Shown here: in pieces, positions 1 to 8,167 of the stretch
How the letters are laid out: each line of letters begins with the position of its first letter
Numbering within the stretch: the stretch's first letter is position 1
The notes under the pieces: model-generated
What the model was told of the DNA's origin: nothing
Seen by the model: only the letters and a program-made list of their open reading frames with translations
Databases searched by the model: none
Translations under genes and position numbers: made by a program
NCBI GenBank assembly: GCA_016223085.1
Contig: JACRPS010000011.1
Location: 244,581-304,461, forward strand
DNA length: 59,881 nt
Source of the DNA: Chloroflexota bacterium
Lineage (GTDB): Bacteria > Chloroflexota > Anaerolineae > Aggregatilineales > Phototrophicaceae
Reading direction: 5' to 3'

Positions 1-680
1 GCCCCTACACGTTTGCGCCAAATTTGAAACGCCACCGCCCCCACCGCCAGCAGCGTCAAAATCGCACCTTCAGGCCGTATCAGCGCCACTAAGGTGGCAG
101 CGGCAACGAATTGCATGTAGGGGCGAACCGGCGGTTCGCCCCTACCTCTCGCGTCCAATACCTGAATCAGGGCATACACCATCCACAGGCTGAACAGCAC
201 CACCAGCCCGGTTTCCATGCCGCTCATGAAATGCCACGACACCACGCCATTAAGCGCAAAAATCGGGATGAGCGCGACGGCTACCCACTCCGGCACGCCG
301 CCGATTTTCGCCAGCCGGTACACCAGCCATGCCGAACAGGCCAGCGCGACCGCGCCAACGGCCATCGCCCATAAGCCGAGGTTTAGCCCCTGAAAGCCGA
401 TGAGATAGCCCGCCGCGAGGATGAACGGGTAGAGGAAGCTGGTCGCACCGGAGGACGGCGGCAGACCGGGGTTGTAGATATAAGGCTGCCCGGCGGCCAG
501 TTGCTTCGCGTACTGGAAGTGAATATATACATCATCCAGCGGCATCACGAGTTCGCCGCGCCCCGCCACGAGGCTGGCAAACACGTAAGCCAGGAAGATG
601 CCACCCGCCAGCAGGCAGCACACCGTCCAGACAGCAAGCGGGCGTCCCCGTGAGACGCCCGACAATGGTGAATGAGTCAT
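1..680 (-). CDS. GT-C-type polytopic membrane glycosyltransferase, N-terminal part (runs off left edge)
   Basis: Reading leftward from an ATG at 678-680 there is an open frame to the window edge, at least 226 codons with no stop. It begins MTHSPLSGVSRGRP, followed by a hydrophobic helix and then a loop with MPLDDVYIHFQYAKQLAAG. That acidic pair in the first external loop, followed by YIYNPG and more membrane helices, is typical of GT-C enzymes (ArnT/PMT-like) that use lipid-linked sugars. Family knowledge places it in the membrane; donor and acceptor cannot be told. A palindromic repeat (117-145) is read through in frame as about ten extra residues (GRGEPPVRPY). The C-terminus lies outside the window. 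Confidence 0.6.
   Translation of the reverse strand, partial: MTHSPLSGVSRGRPLAVWTVCCLLAGGIFLAYVFASLVAGRGELVMPLDDVYIHFQYAKQLAAGQPYIYNPGLPPSSGATSFLYPFILAAGYLIGFQGLNLGLWAMAVGAVALACSAWLVYRLAKIGGVPEWVAVALIPIFALNGVVSWHFMSGMETGLVVLFSLWMVYALIQVLDARGRGEPPVRPYMQFVAAATLVALIRPEGAILTLLAVGAVAFQIWRKRVG
117..145. repeat. Palindromic repeat inside a coding frame
   Basis: A 29-base near-perfect palindrome with GTAGGGGC and GCCCCTAC ends and inner arms GAACCG/CGGTTC around one central base. It lies within the open frame of the membrane protein at 1-680 and is read without a stop. Bases 1-8 (gcccctac) look like the end of another copy cut by the window edge, also in the same frame. Confidence 0.85.
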
Positions 681-692
681 AAACGCAATACC

Positions 693-722
693 GTAGGGGT
701 GGGTTTAGAAACCCGCCCCTAC
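693..722. repeat. Palindromic repeat, GTAGGGG family
   Basis: 30 bases with GTAGGGG and CCCCTAC ends and inner arms GGGTTT/AAACCC. It fills the gap between the start of the membrane protein (680) and the stop of the LLM oxidoreductase (727). One T.G mismatch sits in the stem. Confidence 0.85.
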
Positions 723-726
723 ATCG

Positions 727-1737
727 TTAACTCGAATACCCACCTGCAAAGGCGTCAATCATCAGCCGCACGTCGCCCAAAGGGTACAAAATTGGGCAGG
801 TTGCGCCGCTGGCGATGTACTCGCGCACCTTCGCTTTCACTTCCTGCGGCGTGCCGGACGCGGTAATCATCTGCACCACGTCATCCGGCACCAGTTTCAT
901 CGCGGCTTCGATCTGTTCTTCGGTGGCCGGCCACGTCAGCACCTGACCGATTTCGTCCAGCAGTTCCTGGCTCACGCCGCTGGCCTTCATGATGTGCGGC
1001 TGCTGGCCGAGGTACTGCGTCACCAGCTTGCGGGCGGCGTCCAGCGCCTTCTTGCGGTTCTCCGGCGCGTCTACCGAACACACCACCAACTGCGGGCGGT
1101 CAATCTCATCCACCCTGCGCCCGACCAGCTTCGCACCTTCTTCCAGTTGTTCCAGCGCCGCCTCATTGTATTTGGGCGATACCAGGTAATTCAGCACCAC
1201 ACCATCGGCGATCTCGCCCGCCAGAGCCATCATCTTCGGCCCGGTCGCCCCGATGTAAATTGGCACGTTGCGCGGCTCCTTGCGGCCATGCACCACGTCG
1301 AGTTCCACATCGGTCAGGTGGACAAACTCACCGTGAAACGTCACACGCTTGCGCGCCAGCAGATCGCGCACGACGGTGATGACTTCACGCATCGCCAGCA
1401 GCGGCTTCGTCCGGTTGATGCCCACCTTCTGCGCCAGCGGGTCCCACCACGCGCCGATGCCGCAGATAATGCGGTCTGGCGCGAGGTCGTCCAGCGTCAG
1501 GAACGTCGCCGCAATCACCGCCGCGTTGCGTGTCCAGTTATTGATGACACCTGACCCAATCCTGATGCGTGACGTGGTGGCTGCAAACGCCGCCATCGGC
1601 ACCACCGCATCGCGCACCAGCCGGCTTTCCGCCTGCCAGACCGCCTCAAACCCGCGCGACTCGGCATACTGGACATATTTGATCGCATCCTGAAGCGAAT
1701 GCGCGTCCTGCAAATACAGGGCAACCCGGTCTGCCAT
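727..1737 (-). CDS. LLM-class (luciferase-like) F420-dependent oxidoreductase
   Basis: A protein of about 336 residues starting [20 protein letters not shown]. It has the features of bacterial luciferase-like TIM-barrel oxidoreductases of the Mer/F420-dependent type: an early E-S-R-G-F/E-A-V-W segment, [16 protein letters not shown], a glycine-rich [10 protein letters not shown], and [20 protein letters not shown] near the middle. Family members transfer hydride between F420H2 and an organic substrate; the substrate cannot be read from sequence. It is the last gene of the F420 block, which supports F420 rather than FMN as cofactor (inference). I chose the ATG at 1737, with AAGGGG upstream, over an ATG at 1761 that lacks a good ribosome site. 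Confidence 0.82.
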   Translation of the reverse strand: MADRVALYLQDAHSLQDAIKYVQYAESRGFEAVWQAESRLVRDAVVPMAAFAATTSRIRIGSGVINNWTRNAAVIAATFLTLDDLAPDRIICGIGAWWDPLAQKVGINRTKPLLAMREVITVVRDLLARKRVTFHGEFVHLTDVELDVVHGRKEPRNVPIYIGATGPKMMALAGEIADGVVLNYLVSPKYNEAALEQLEEGAKLVGRRVDEIDRPQLVVCSVDAPENRKKALDAARKLVTQYLGQQPHIMKASGVSQELLDEIGQVLTWPATEEQIEAAMKLVPDDVVQMITASGTPQEVKAKVREYIASGATCPILYPLGDVRLMIDAFAGGYSS

Positions 1738-1772
1738 ATGCACTTTTCCCCTTGATGACAATAACGATGAAA

Positions 1773-2393
1773 TTATTTTCTGCCGTTATGGAACCGCACC
1801 AGTTCCTGATAGGCTGCCAGATCATCCGGCATATCAATGTCCAGCATCAACCGCTGCGATTCATATAGTTTTACCTCAGCCCCCACCAACCGCGCCATAT
1901 CCAGGTGGCGCTGGTAGCTGCCCGCACCATAAGCATAGCTGATCAGACCGGGTGGCCGGACAAACAGGGCGTTCGTGCCATCGTGGTGCTGGTCAGTGGC
2001 AATCACCACCGTGCGCTCCATCTGACCCATTTCGAGGATACAGGCGATGTCTTCCGGCGCCAGCAGCGGCAAATCAGCGGGCAGAATCAGCGCGGCGCTG
2101 CCCTTCCACCGGGCAACCACCTGCGTGGCCCGCATCAGCGCGTCGTTTAGCTCCGGCGCGCCGCTCTCAACCACCGTGCGCGCGCCGTACTCGCGGGCAA
2201 TCGAAAGCGCCTTGCCATCACGGCTGATGACCAGCGTACCCATGACCTGCGGCACGTCCCGTATCGTTTGCAGAACGTGCCGCAGCATGGATTCGGCCAA
2301 TTCCTGCCGTTCAGCCGGCGTCAGAACCGACGATAGCCGGCTCTTGGCGCGATTGAACGGCTTCACCGGGATAATCGCCCAGATGCTCATCAT
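1773..2393 (-). CDS. cofC: CofC/FbiD, 2-phospho-L-lactate (or phosphoenolpyruvate) guanylyltransferase
   Basis: 206 residues, the usual length of CofC. The N-terminus [20 protein letters not shown] is the nucleotide-binding signature of this family, followed by [15 protein letters not shown] and [11 protein letters not shown], which carries the metal-binding acidic residues. The enzyme charges a three-carbon phospho-acid with GMP for F420 side-chain assembly; whether it prefers phospholactate or PEP cannot be decided from sequence. It follows cofD by 88 bases on the same strand. Two consecutive ATG codons (2393 and 2390) are equally possible starts; the ribosome site is weak. Confidence 0.9.
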   Translation of the reverse strand: MMSIWAIIPVKPFNRAKSRLSSVLTPAERQELAESMLRHVLQTIRDVPQVMGTLVISRDGKALSIAREYGARTVVESGAPELNDALMRATQVVARWKGSAALILPADLPLLAPEDIACILEMGQMERTVVIATDQHHDGTNALFVRPPGLISYAYGAGSYQRHLDMARLVGAEVKLYESQRLMLDIDMPDDLAAYQELVRFHNGRK

Positions 2394-2481
2394 CGTTAGC
2401 GACCGGTCCGCACGGTAACGACGGACGGCGCTAGGCCTCCTTTCCGAACCGGGAAGAACGGGATAACTCGTCCAAATTGGA

Positions 2482-3426
2482 TTAAGCCTGAATTGAATGC
2501 CAATCTTTAATCCACTGTAGCACAGTTTCTGCTAGAAATATCTTATCGTTTTCCGTTTTCATAATTGTTTCAAATCCGGCGGTATGCAGCAGCGGCATGG
2601 ACAGTTGTCCGTCGGAACGATCATAAACAAAGCCGTTTATCACGCTGCCGTAGTGGTCAGCCACCGCCAGCGGTGACGGATTGTAACCCAGCTCTACCAT
2701 CAGTTTAGCAGCCGGACCTTTCAACGCCCTACCCCCAACAATTGGGGTAACAGCAACACGCGGAATTGGGCGAGACTCAACCAATGTGCGCAAACCCGGA
2801 ACGCTCAAAATCGGGTCAATCGAAAGCCAGGGGTTGGACGGCCCAATGAGGATTATGTCCGCCTGTTCGATGGCGTGGCATACCGCGTCCGTCATTCTGG
2901 CCTGCTCAATACCGTCCAGCCGCAGCGACTTAACCGTCGGCTGCCAGCGGTAGCGCACAAAGTATTCCTGGAACGTGATTTCGCCGTATTCAACGGTATT
3001 GACCATCGTCGCTACCGGCTCGTCGGTCATTGGGAGAATGGTGACCCGCACTCCTAAAGCCGCCGCCAGCCTTGCCGTAATGGCCGTTAAGGTCTGCTCC
3101 TCGCGCAGCCAGTGTGTCCGCAGCAGGTGCGTGGCAACATCCTGATCGCCCAGGCGGAACCAGGTATCCTCGCCATAACGCCGCAGCGCGTCAAGCAGGT
3201 GAACGGTATCGCCGCCCACGCCCCAGCCGTTGCTTTTATCCACCACCTCGGCCAGTGTGTACAGGATGGTGTCCAGATCAGGGCAGATACGCAGCCCGTA
3301 ATGCCAGAAATCATCGCCGGTGTTGACAATCACGGTCAGGTCTTCCGGCGGCAGCACGCGTGCCAGCCCGTAAGCCAGCTTCGCGCCGCCGACGCCACCG
3401 ACCAGCACCACCACCTTTACCGCCAC
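2482..3426 (-). CDS. cofD: CofD/FbiA, 2-phospho-L-lactate transferase
   Basis: About 314 residues starting at a GTG (3426) preceded by GGAGGAGG, which overlaps the end of the upstream reductase gene by 10 bases and implies translational coupling. The N-terminus VVVLVGGVGGAKLAYGLAR is the diagnostic CofD glycine-rich loop, followed by IVNTGDDFWHYGLRICPDLD, another family signature. The enzyme joins the activated three-carbon unit to the deazaflavin Fo, giving F420-0 or dehydro-F420-0. An open frame extends further upstream to 3576, but it only shadows the neighbouring gene and would give a non-homologous extension. Confidence 0.95.
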   Translation of the reverse strand: MAVKVVVLVGGVGGAKLAYGLARVLPPEDLTVIVNTGDDFWHYGLRICPDLDTILYTLAEVVDKSNGWGVGGDTVHLLDALRRYGEDTWFRLGDQDVATHLLRTHWLREEQTLTAITARLAAALGVRVTILPMTDEPVATMVNTVEYGEITFQEYFVRYRWQPTVKSLRLDGIEQARMTDAVCHAIEQADIILIGPSNPWLSIDPILSVPGLRTLVESRPIPRVAVTPIVGGRALKGPAAKLMVELGYNPSPLAVADHYGSVINGFVYDRSDGQLSMPLLHTAGFETIMKTENDKIFLAETVLQWIKDWHSIQA

Positions 3427-4016
3427 AGCACGACCTCCTCCAATGGACGCCGGGTTTTCTCCCGTGTTTCCGCCGGGTAACCCAGGGTAATCAACGCCTG
3501 CGGCTGCCAGTCGTCCGGCAGGCACAGGACGCCGCGCACGACCTCCGACGCAAACAGCGGTGCGCACAGCCAGCACGCGCCCAACCCGGCGTCGTGCGCC
3601 GCCAACAGTAAATTCTGGCCGGCCAGCGCCGCGCTTTGCACGGCCATCAGATATTCATTCTGCATACGCCGTTCGTCCGGGTAAACGTCCATGTCGGCCA
3701 GCGTCAGGCACAGCACAACCAGCGCCGGCGCCGACGTGACGCGCGCGTAGGAGCGCGCTGCATCGGCTTCGATCATGGTTTCGGGCAGGCCATCCGCCTG
3801 CAAGTCCTGCCGCAGCCGCGCGCCCATCGCTTCCGCCAGCGCCACTTTCTGCGCCGGTGTTTCCACCACAGCAAACCGCCAGGGCTGGCGGTTGTGCGCG
3901 GAGGGCGCCCAGATAGCCGCTTCCAGCAGCGTCATAACGACATCACGCGGCACAGGGTCAGGCCGGTAGCGCCGGACAGAGCGCCGGCGCAGGATGGCTT
4001 GTTGCAGGTCTCCCAC
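3417..4016 (-). CDS. FbiB C-terminal-type nitroreductase, probable dehydro-F420-0 reductase
   Basis: 199 residues with a nitroreductase fold: AILRRRSVRRYRPDPVP at the N-terminus (phosphate-binding arginines), LLEAAIWAPSAHNRQPWRF, and AGLGACWLCAPLF near the C-terminus. This matches the C-terminal domain of actinobacterial FbiB, which reduces dehydro-F420-0 with FMNH2. Here it stands alone, while the ligase half is a separate cofE gene at 4550-5320. Its place directly before cofD, with overlapping ends, supports the F420 role. The start appears to be GTG. If CofC uses PEP, this enzyme is required; that link is inference. Confidence 0.82.
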   Translation of the reverse strand: MGDLQQAILRRRSVRRYRPDPVPRDVVMTLLEAAIWAPSAHNRQPWRFAVVETPAQKVALAEAMGARLRQDLQADGLPETMIEADAARSYARVTSAPALVVLCLTLADMDVYPDERRMQNEYLMAVQSAALAGQNLLLAAHDAGLGACWLCAPLFASEVVRGVLCLPDDWQPQALITLGYPAETREKTRRPLEEVVLWR

Positions 4017-4151
4017 GCTGATCTTTCTTCCTCAGGCAGTTCGGCGTAGCTATTTTACATCGTCAGATCAGGGGCTAACAGGGACGAGAGTCTACTCTTA
4101 CGCTAGGACAGCCACGCCGATTTTGTGGCCGAATTGTCACTGGCAGCGCGG

Positions 4152-4547
4152 TTAAACCATACCGGACAGTTTCGCCCCGATAACCACTCCAAGCACCGCA
4201 CCCAGGATGCAGATCAGGTTGGTGCCGAGGATATTCCCTAACGCCCCGGCCCAGTTCCCGGCCTGGAGGAGCGCCACACTGTCGTTGGCAAACGTCGAAA
4301 ACGTGGTATACGCCCCGAAGAAACCGACGGCGACGAACAACCTCAGGCGTGGGTCGAGCACTGCACGGCTGGTTGCCCAAGTCAGGAACACCGCCAGCAG
4401 GCACGAACCGGTGAAGTTAATCAGCATCGTTCCCCAGGGGAAATTCTGGCCGAAACGCCCTGCTGCCCAGGTTGATATAAGGTAACGGGCGTTTGCGCCG
4501 AAGAAGCCACCCAGACCGATCACCAGTAACGTTTCCAACTGTCGCAT
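4152..4547 (-). CDS. crcB: CrcB/FluC fluoride ion channel
   Basis: 131 residues with four predicted membrane helices, the normal length for one FluC subunit. Diagnostic motifs are GGFFGANARYL near the start, WGTMLINFTGS and GFFGAYTTFSTF. FluC works as a dual-topology dimer that lets fluoride leave the cell. Its ATG begins two bases after the stop of cofE, so it belongs to the F420 transcript. There is no room for a fluoride riboswitch directly before it. A second subunit gene was not seen here. Confidence 0.93.
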   Translation of the reverse strand: MRQLETLLVIGLGGFFGANARYLISTWAAGRFGQNFPWGTMLINFTGSCLLAVFLTWATSRAVLDPRLRLFVAVGFFGAYTTFSTFANDSVALLQAGNWAGALGNILGTNLICILGAVLGVVIGAKLSGMV

Positions 4548-4549
4548 CG

Positions 4550-5320
4550 CTACCTGTACAAATCCTGTTCCGGTGGTCGAATCAAGTCCTTCGCGCGGCC
4601 ATCCAGCGCCGGGAAGGTCAGCCCGCGCAGCAGGACGACCGGTCGGCCTTCGCCGGCTTCGCCCGACAGCAGATTGGCCGCCGCCGCCACTTCGTCGGCA
4701 TAACCCTGGATGCTGATACGCAGTTCCCGACCGAATAAGTCCGTTCTGCCGCGCAGATCAAGCAGCGCCGGCATCCCGGCCACGCCGACCGCCACCGCGA
4801 CGTTGCCCAGGCGAAACGGCCTGCCATGCGAGTCGCTGATGACGATTCCCACTTCCGCGCCGGTCGCTTCCAGCAGGCGGGCGCGAATGGCCTGCGCCGA
4901 AGCATCCGGGTCAAGCGGCAGCAGCAGCACGCGCTCCTCGCCGCCGTCCACGTTCGACTGGTCAATGCCGGCATTGGCGCTGATAAAACCTAGACGATGT
5001 TCAACCACCAAAACATTCGGCGCAATGCGCGACACGTGTTTGCTTTCGCGCAGCACCAGTTCGACGATGCGTGGATCCTTGCGCGTTTCCGATGCCAGCG
5101 CGTAGGCCGTTTCGCTCGGCTGCACCGCGCGCAAATCCACAAAGCGCCCTTCGGCCTTCGATACGATTTTGGACGTAATCACCAGCACGTCGCCGCTTTG
5201 CAGCGGGAGTTCGGCGCGTTCCAGCGCGTCGAGAATGATCTGCGCCAGATCGTCGCCGGGCTGGATGATGGGAATGCCCGGCAGGGCTGTTGCTGTAAAA
5301 GATGAAATTTCCGTATTCAC
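4550..5320 (-). CDS. cofE: CofE, coenzyme F420-0:L-glutamate ligase
   Basis: 256 residues, standard for CofE. Family signatures include GDVLVITSKIVSKAEGR, LVLRESKHVSRI, FISANAGIDQSNV with the GTP/metal-binding acidic residues, and ISDSHGRPFRLGNVAVAVG. The enzyme adds gamma-linked glutamates to F420-0 using GTP. The start is a GTG one base after the stop of the reductase gene npdG, so the two are almost certainly co-translated. The end is two bases from the crcB start. Confidence 0.94.
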   Translation of the reverse strand: MNTEISSFTATALPGIPIIQPGDDLAQIILDALERAELPLQSGDVLVITSKIVSKAEGRFVDLRAVQPSETAYALASETRKDPRIVELVLRESKHVSRIAPNVLVVEHRLGFISANAGIDQSNVDGGEERVLLLPLDPDASAQAIRARLLEATGAEVGIVISDSHGRPFRLGNVAVAVGVAGMPALLDLRGRTDLFGRELRISIQGYADEVAAAANLLSGEAGEGRPVVLLRGLTFPALDGRAKDLIRPPEQDLYR

Positions 5321-5321
5321 G

Positions 5322-5993
5322 TCAGGGTATGCCGGTAATACGAATCCCCGACCCTTTAATGCCGTAAGCCTTGTTGATGTACAGCAGCACCGGCGTCAGC
5401 GATTCGACGGCGATGGAATTTGCCAGCGGGCCACCGTCAATAGCGCGCATCCCGGTCGCTTCCACCAGCTTCATCACGGTCGCTTTCGCGCTGGCGTCGT
5501 CGCCACACACCAGCACGTCACAGTCTACCTCGTGGTCCGGCTCGGCCAGTTGTTCGGCGCTCACGTTCTGGAACGCCGACACCACTTTCACAGAGTCGCC
5601 CAGGAGCGCCTGCGCTTCCAGCGCCGCCGCCTTGCCTTCCGGCAGATGCACTGTCCGCACCTTTGGCGGCTGCAACGGCACGGTGATGTCCACCAGCACC
5701 TTGCCCGCCACCTGCTCTTTAACACCTTCGAGCGTCGCCCTGTGCGCGCTGTACGGCACGCTCAACACAACCACATCAGCTTTTGCGGCGGCATCGGGAT
5801 TCGCTGTGCCGGTCAGGTAATCGCCGCCCAACTGCGCGTTCATCTCGCCGGCACGGGACTGCGCCTTTTCCGCCTCGCGCGAGCCGATAATCACGCGGTA
5901 GCCGTTCAGCGCCCAGCGCATTGCCAGCCCTGACCCCTCTTTGCCCGTGCCGCCCAGCACCGCAATCGTCATCATCGTGTGTTCGTCAGCCAT
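5322..5993 (-). CDS. npdG: F420-dependent NADP reductase (NPDG family)
   Basis: About 223 residues. The glycine-rich dinucleotide loop AVLGGTGKEGSGLA lies at residues 11-24, followed by VIIGSREAEKAQ, which fits recognition of the NADP phosphate, and by ADVVVLSVPYSAH and VSAFQNVSAEQL, both typical of archaeal and bacterial F420H2:NADP oxidoreductases. It exchanges hydride between F420H2 and NADP+. It is the first gene of the F420 block. The ATG at 5993 has GAAGGA upstream and gives the right N-terminus; the longer frame from 6020 is not supported. Confidence 0.92.
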   Translation of the reverse strand: MADEHTMMTIAVLGGTGKEGSGLAMRWALNGYRVIIGSREAEKAQSRAGEMNAQLGGDYLTGTANPDAAAKADVVVLSVPYSAHRATLEGVKEQVAGKVLVDITVPLQPPKVRTVHLPEGKAAALEAQALLGDSVKVVSAFQNVSAEQLAEPDHEVDCDVLVCGDDASAKATVMKLVEATGMRAIDGGPLANSIAVESLTPVLLYINKAYGIKGSGIRITGIP

Positions 5994-6274
5994 GAAACAT
6001 CCTTCATTTAACGTCCGCACTTATTCTAGTATGTACGGACTCGCAACTGCGAGTCCCACATGCACCAACTTAACGTTTTGGTTCACGCAGCCAGACGTTG
6101 AAACGTCCGGCTACCGAAGTACAAAGCCCACTGAAGGGGCTGATTCAAGCTGATATGGATGTCTCAGTCCCTTTAGTGGACTTGGTTTTTTCCGTAGCCA
6201 CAGGGCTTTAGCCTATGGCGGAAATGAACGAAGACCTTTGCTTGATGTCTATGAGCAACCCTGAGCAGTAGCCC
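5994..6274. other. Gene-free stretch with three inverted repeats
   Basis: No coding signal. It holds a perfect hairpin at 6037-6056 (GGACTCGCA/TGCGAGTCC), a long imperfect inverted repeat at about 6123-6183 whose arms are near GCCCACTGAAGGG and CCCTTTAGTGGAC and which is followed on the plus strand by a T-run, and a third hairpin at about 6192-6221 around GGGCTTTAGCC. These resemble dispersed palindromic elements rather than RNA genes. A promoter for npdG must lie in the right part near 6000-6030, but none was clear. Confidence 0.6.
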
Positions 6275-7624
6275 CTACCCCATCGCCGCTTTCACATTCG
6301 CCGCGTAACGTTCCCACACCTTCGGCGCGAGTTCCAGCGCCTCCTGCGCGATTTCAGCCTCGTTCAGCGTCAGCAGTTGGCGGTCACGCATCAACACCTG
6401 CCCGGCGCAGATTGTTGTTGTCACCATCGAAGACTCGAAGCCAAACAGGATGTGCCAGGGCAGATTACCCTCGGTCAGCGGCGTGTACGGGTGGTAATCC
6501 ACGACGATGATGTCCGCCGCCGCGCCTTCGGCCAGCACACCGAGCCGCATCCCAGGGAAGAAACACTCCGCCAGCCGGGCATTATTATAGGCCGCCGCCT
6601 GGAAAATATCAGCCCCGTTCGCTTTGCGGGGGTCGCGGTTCACAACCTTGTGCAGCAGGTAGGCCGCTTTCCAGTCCTCCCACATGGCATTGCTGAAACC
6701 GTCGTTGCCAATGCAGACCTTCATACCCTTCTGCATGAAGTGGTCAAATGCCATCGCGCCGACGCCGTTGTTCATGTTCGAGCGCGGCTGGTGGCTGACC
6801 CACGTGCCCGTTTCCTGTAAAATGCGGCGCTCATCCTCGTTGATGTGAATGCAGTGCGCGGCAATCGTCCGTTCGCCCCACACGCCATACTCGTGCAGCC
6901 GTTCGACGACGCGCCTGCCGCTTTTGCGTTGGCTGTCTTCCTCGTCGGCTTCATGCTCCGCCACGTGAACATGGAAACCCGCGCCTTCCGGTCGCGCATC
7001 GGCGCAGGCGCGCAGCGCATCGTCGTTGAGCGTTAAACTGGCGTGCAGGCCAAACGTCCCGGCGATGCGCGGGCTGCCGTTGTCGTGCATGAAGCGCACG
7101 TTTTCGGCGATCCCGGCGCCCATCCTCTCGTCGCCGTCGCGGTCGGTCACTTCGTAACACAGAACGGCACGCAGCCCGGCCCAGTCCACCATGTCGGCGA
7201 TCACGTCCAGACTGCCATCAATGAAGTTCGGGCTGGCATGGTGGTCAATCAGCGTGGTTGTGCCGTGTTTGACCGCATCCACCAGGCACACCAGCGCGCT
7301 GGCGCGGACGGTTTCCTTGTCGAGCGCCCTGTCCAGCGGCCACCACAGCCGTTTCAGAATTTCCGGGAAGTCTTTCGGCGCGGGGCCGGGGATTGCCATC
7401 CCACGCGCGTAGGCGCCGTAAAAATGGGTGTGCGCGCAGATATTGCCCGGCATAATCAACTGCCCACGCGCATCTAGGCGTTCGGCCTGTGAGTACCGCG
7501 CCAGCAGTTCCGCCGTGCGCCCTACCGCCCGAATAATGCCATCCTCAATATACAACGCATAATTGGTTAAAACCCGGTTCGGCTGTTCATTCGTAATAAT
7601 CGTTCCATTGGTAATCAGCATCAC
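6275..7624 (-). CDS. ssnA: SsnA-type aminohydrolase
   Basis: 449 residues of the amidohydrolase superfamily. Metal ligands begin with H65/H67 in ICAHTHFYGAYARGM, then TTLIDHHASPNFIDGSLD, HVHVAEHEADE, AAHCIHI, HQPRSNMNNGVG and CIGNDGFSN. The HHASP and RSNMNN strings are close to E. coli SsnA, which sits in the ygeW-ygeX-ygeY-ssnA-ygfK region linked to anaerobic purine/urate use. The exact substrate of SsnA is not settled; a deaminase or ring-opening role on a purine-derived heterocycle is likely. Neighbouring YgeW-, YgeY- and ArcC-like genes on the same strand strengthen the call. Confidence 0.88.
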   Translation of the reverse strand: MMLITNGTIITNEQPNRVLTNYALYIEDGIIRAVGRTAELLARYSQAERLDARGQLIMPGNICAHTHFYGAYARGMAIPGPAPKDFPEILKRLWWPLDRALDKETVRASALVCLVDAVKHGTTTLIDHHASPNFIDGSLDVIADMVDWAGLRAVLCYEVTDRDGDERMGAGIAENVRFMHDNGSPRIAGTFGLHASLTLNDDALRACADARPEGAGFHVHVAEHEADEEDSQRKSGRRVVERLHEYGVWGERTIAAHCIHINEDERRILQETGTWVSHQPRSNMNNGVGAMAFDHFMQKGMKVCIGNDGFSNAMWEDWKAAYLLHKVVNRDPRKANGADIFQAAAYNNARLAECFFPGMRLGVLAEGAAADIIVVDYHPYTPLTEGNLPWHILFGFESSMVTTTICAGQVLMRDRQLLTLNEAEIAQEALELAPKVWERYAANVKAAMG

Positions 7625-7676
7625 TTATCCCCTTATCCGTCTAATAATCAACCGGCAGTAGTTCCCCAGCGCGGGA

Positions 7677-8123
7677 CTAATGCCGCAGCGCATAATAGAC
7701 CCGATCCACGAAGTAATCCGCCTGACTGTACAGGTCGCTGATGGTTTGCGCGCAGGCGAAGCGATCCCAGGTGGTATAAATAAAACTGATCGCCCGCCGG
7801 GTTGGATTCAGTACCGGCGGGTTTTTCTCGATCAAATCGCCTAACTGCACCTTATAATACACATGATTGGCGCGCGGGTGGTCGGCCTCGTTGGGCAGCA
7901 GATCATGACGGTAGGCCAGTTCCAGTCCGCGCAGTTCCGCAAAGCAGTGAATACCGCCGTTGCGCTCTTTAAAGGCGCGACTGAAATAAAACGCGATGTA
8001 TTCCACATCCACCCCGTTGGGCATCCGTTCCAGCGGAATGCGATACCAGCGGTCGCGCCGCGCGTGCTCCAGATCGCGCCTGCGATTGATGACGCCGACC
8101 AGCACGCGGTCTTCGGGGTACAT
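7677..8123 (-). CDS. Conserved hypothetical protein, about 148 residues
   Basis: Not recognised by function. It begins MYPEDRVLVGVINRRRDLEHAR and continues WYRIPLERMP, YIAFYFSRAF, IHCFAELRGLEL, YKVQLGDLI and ISFIYTTWDRF. The alternating hydrophobic strands and conserved aromatic residues suggest a small alpha/beta, possibly PUA/EVE-like, fold (inference, low certainty). The ATG at 8123 has AAGGTG upstream; a palindromic repeat (8136-8163) separates it from the next gene. It lies between ssnA and the PLP enzyme on the same strand and could be co-transcribed with them. Confidence 0.65.
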   Translation of the reverse strand: MYPEDRVLVGVINRRRDLEHARRDRWYRIPLERMPNGVDVEYIAFYFSRAFKERNGGIHCFAELRGLELAYRHDLLPNEADHPRANHVYYKVQLGDLIEKNPPVLNPTRRAISFIYTTWDRFACAQTISDLYSQADYFVDRVYYALRH

Positions 8124-8135
8124 TGCACACACCTT

Positions 8136-8163
8136 GTAGGGACACGATATATCGTGTCCCTAC
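8136..8163. repeat. Palindromic repeat, GTAGGGAC variant
   Basis: A perfect 28-base palindrome with GTAGGGAC/GTCCCTAC ends and inner arms ACGATA/TATCGT. It sits between the stop of the PLP enzyme (8168) and the start of the small hypothetical gene (8123). Both outer arms carry the same change from the family consensus (G to A against C to T), so base pairing is kept. Confidence 0.9.
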
Positions 8164-8167
8164 AGTT

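Noticed and set aside
4548-4560. Fluoride riboswitch before crcB
   Set aside because: crcB begins two bases after the cofE stop; there is no leader, and I saw no riboswitch-like fold near the operon start.
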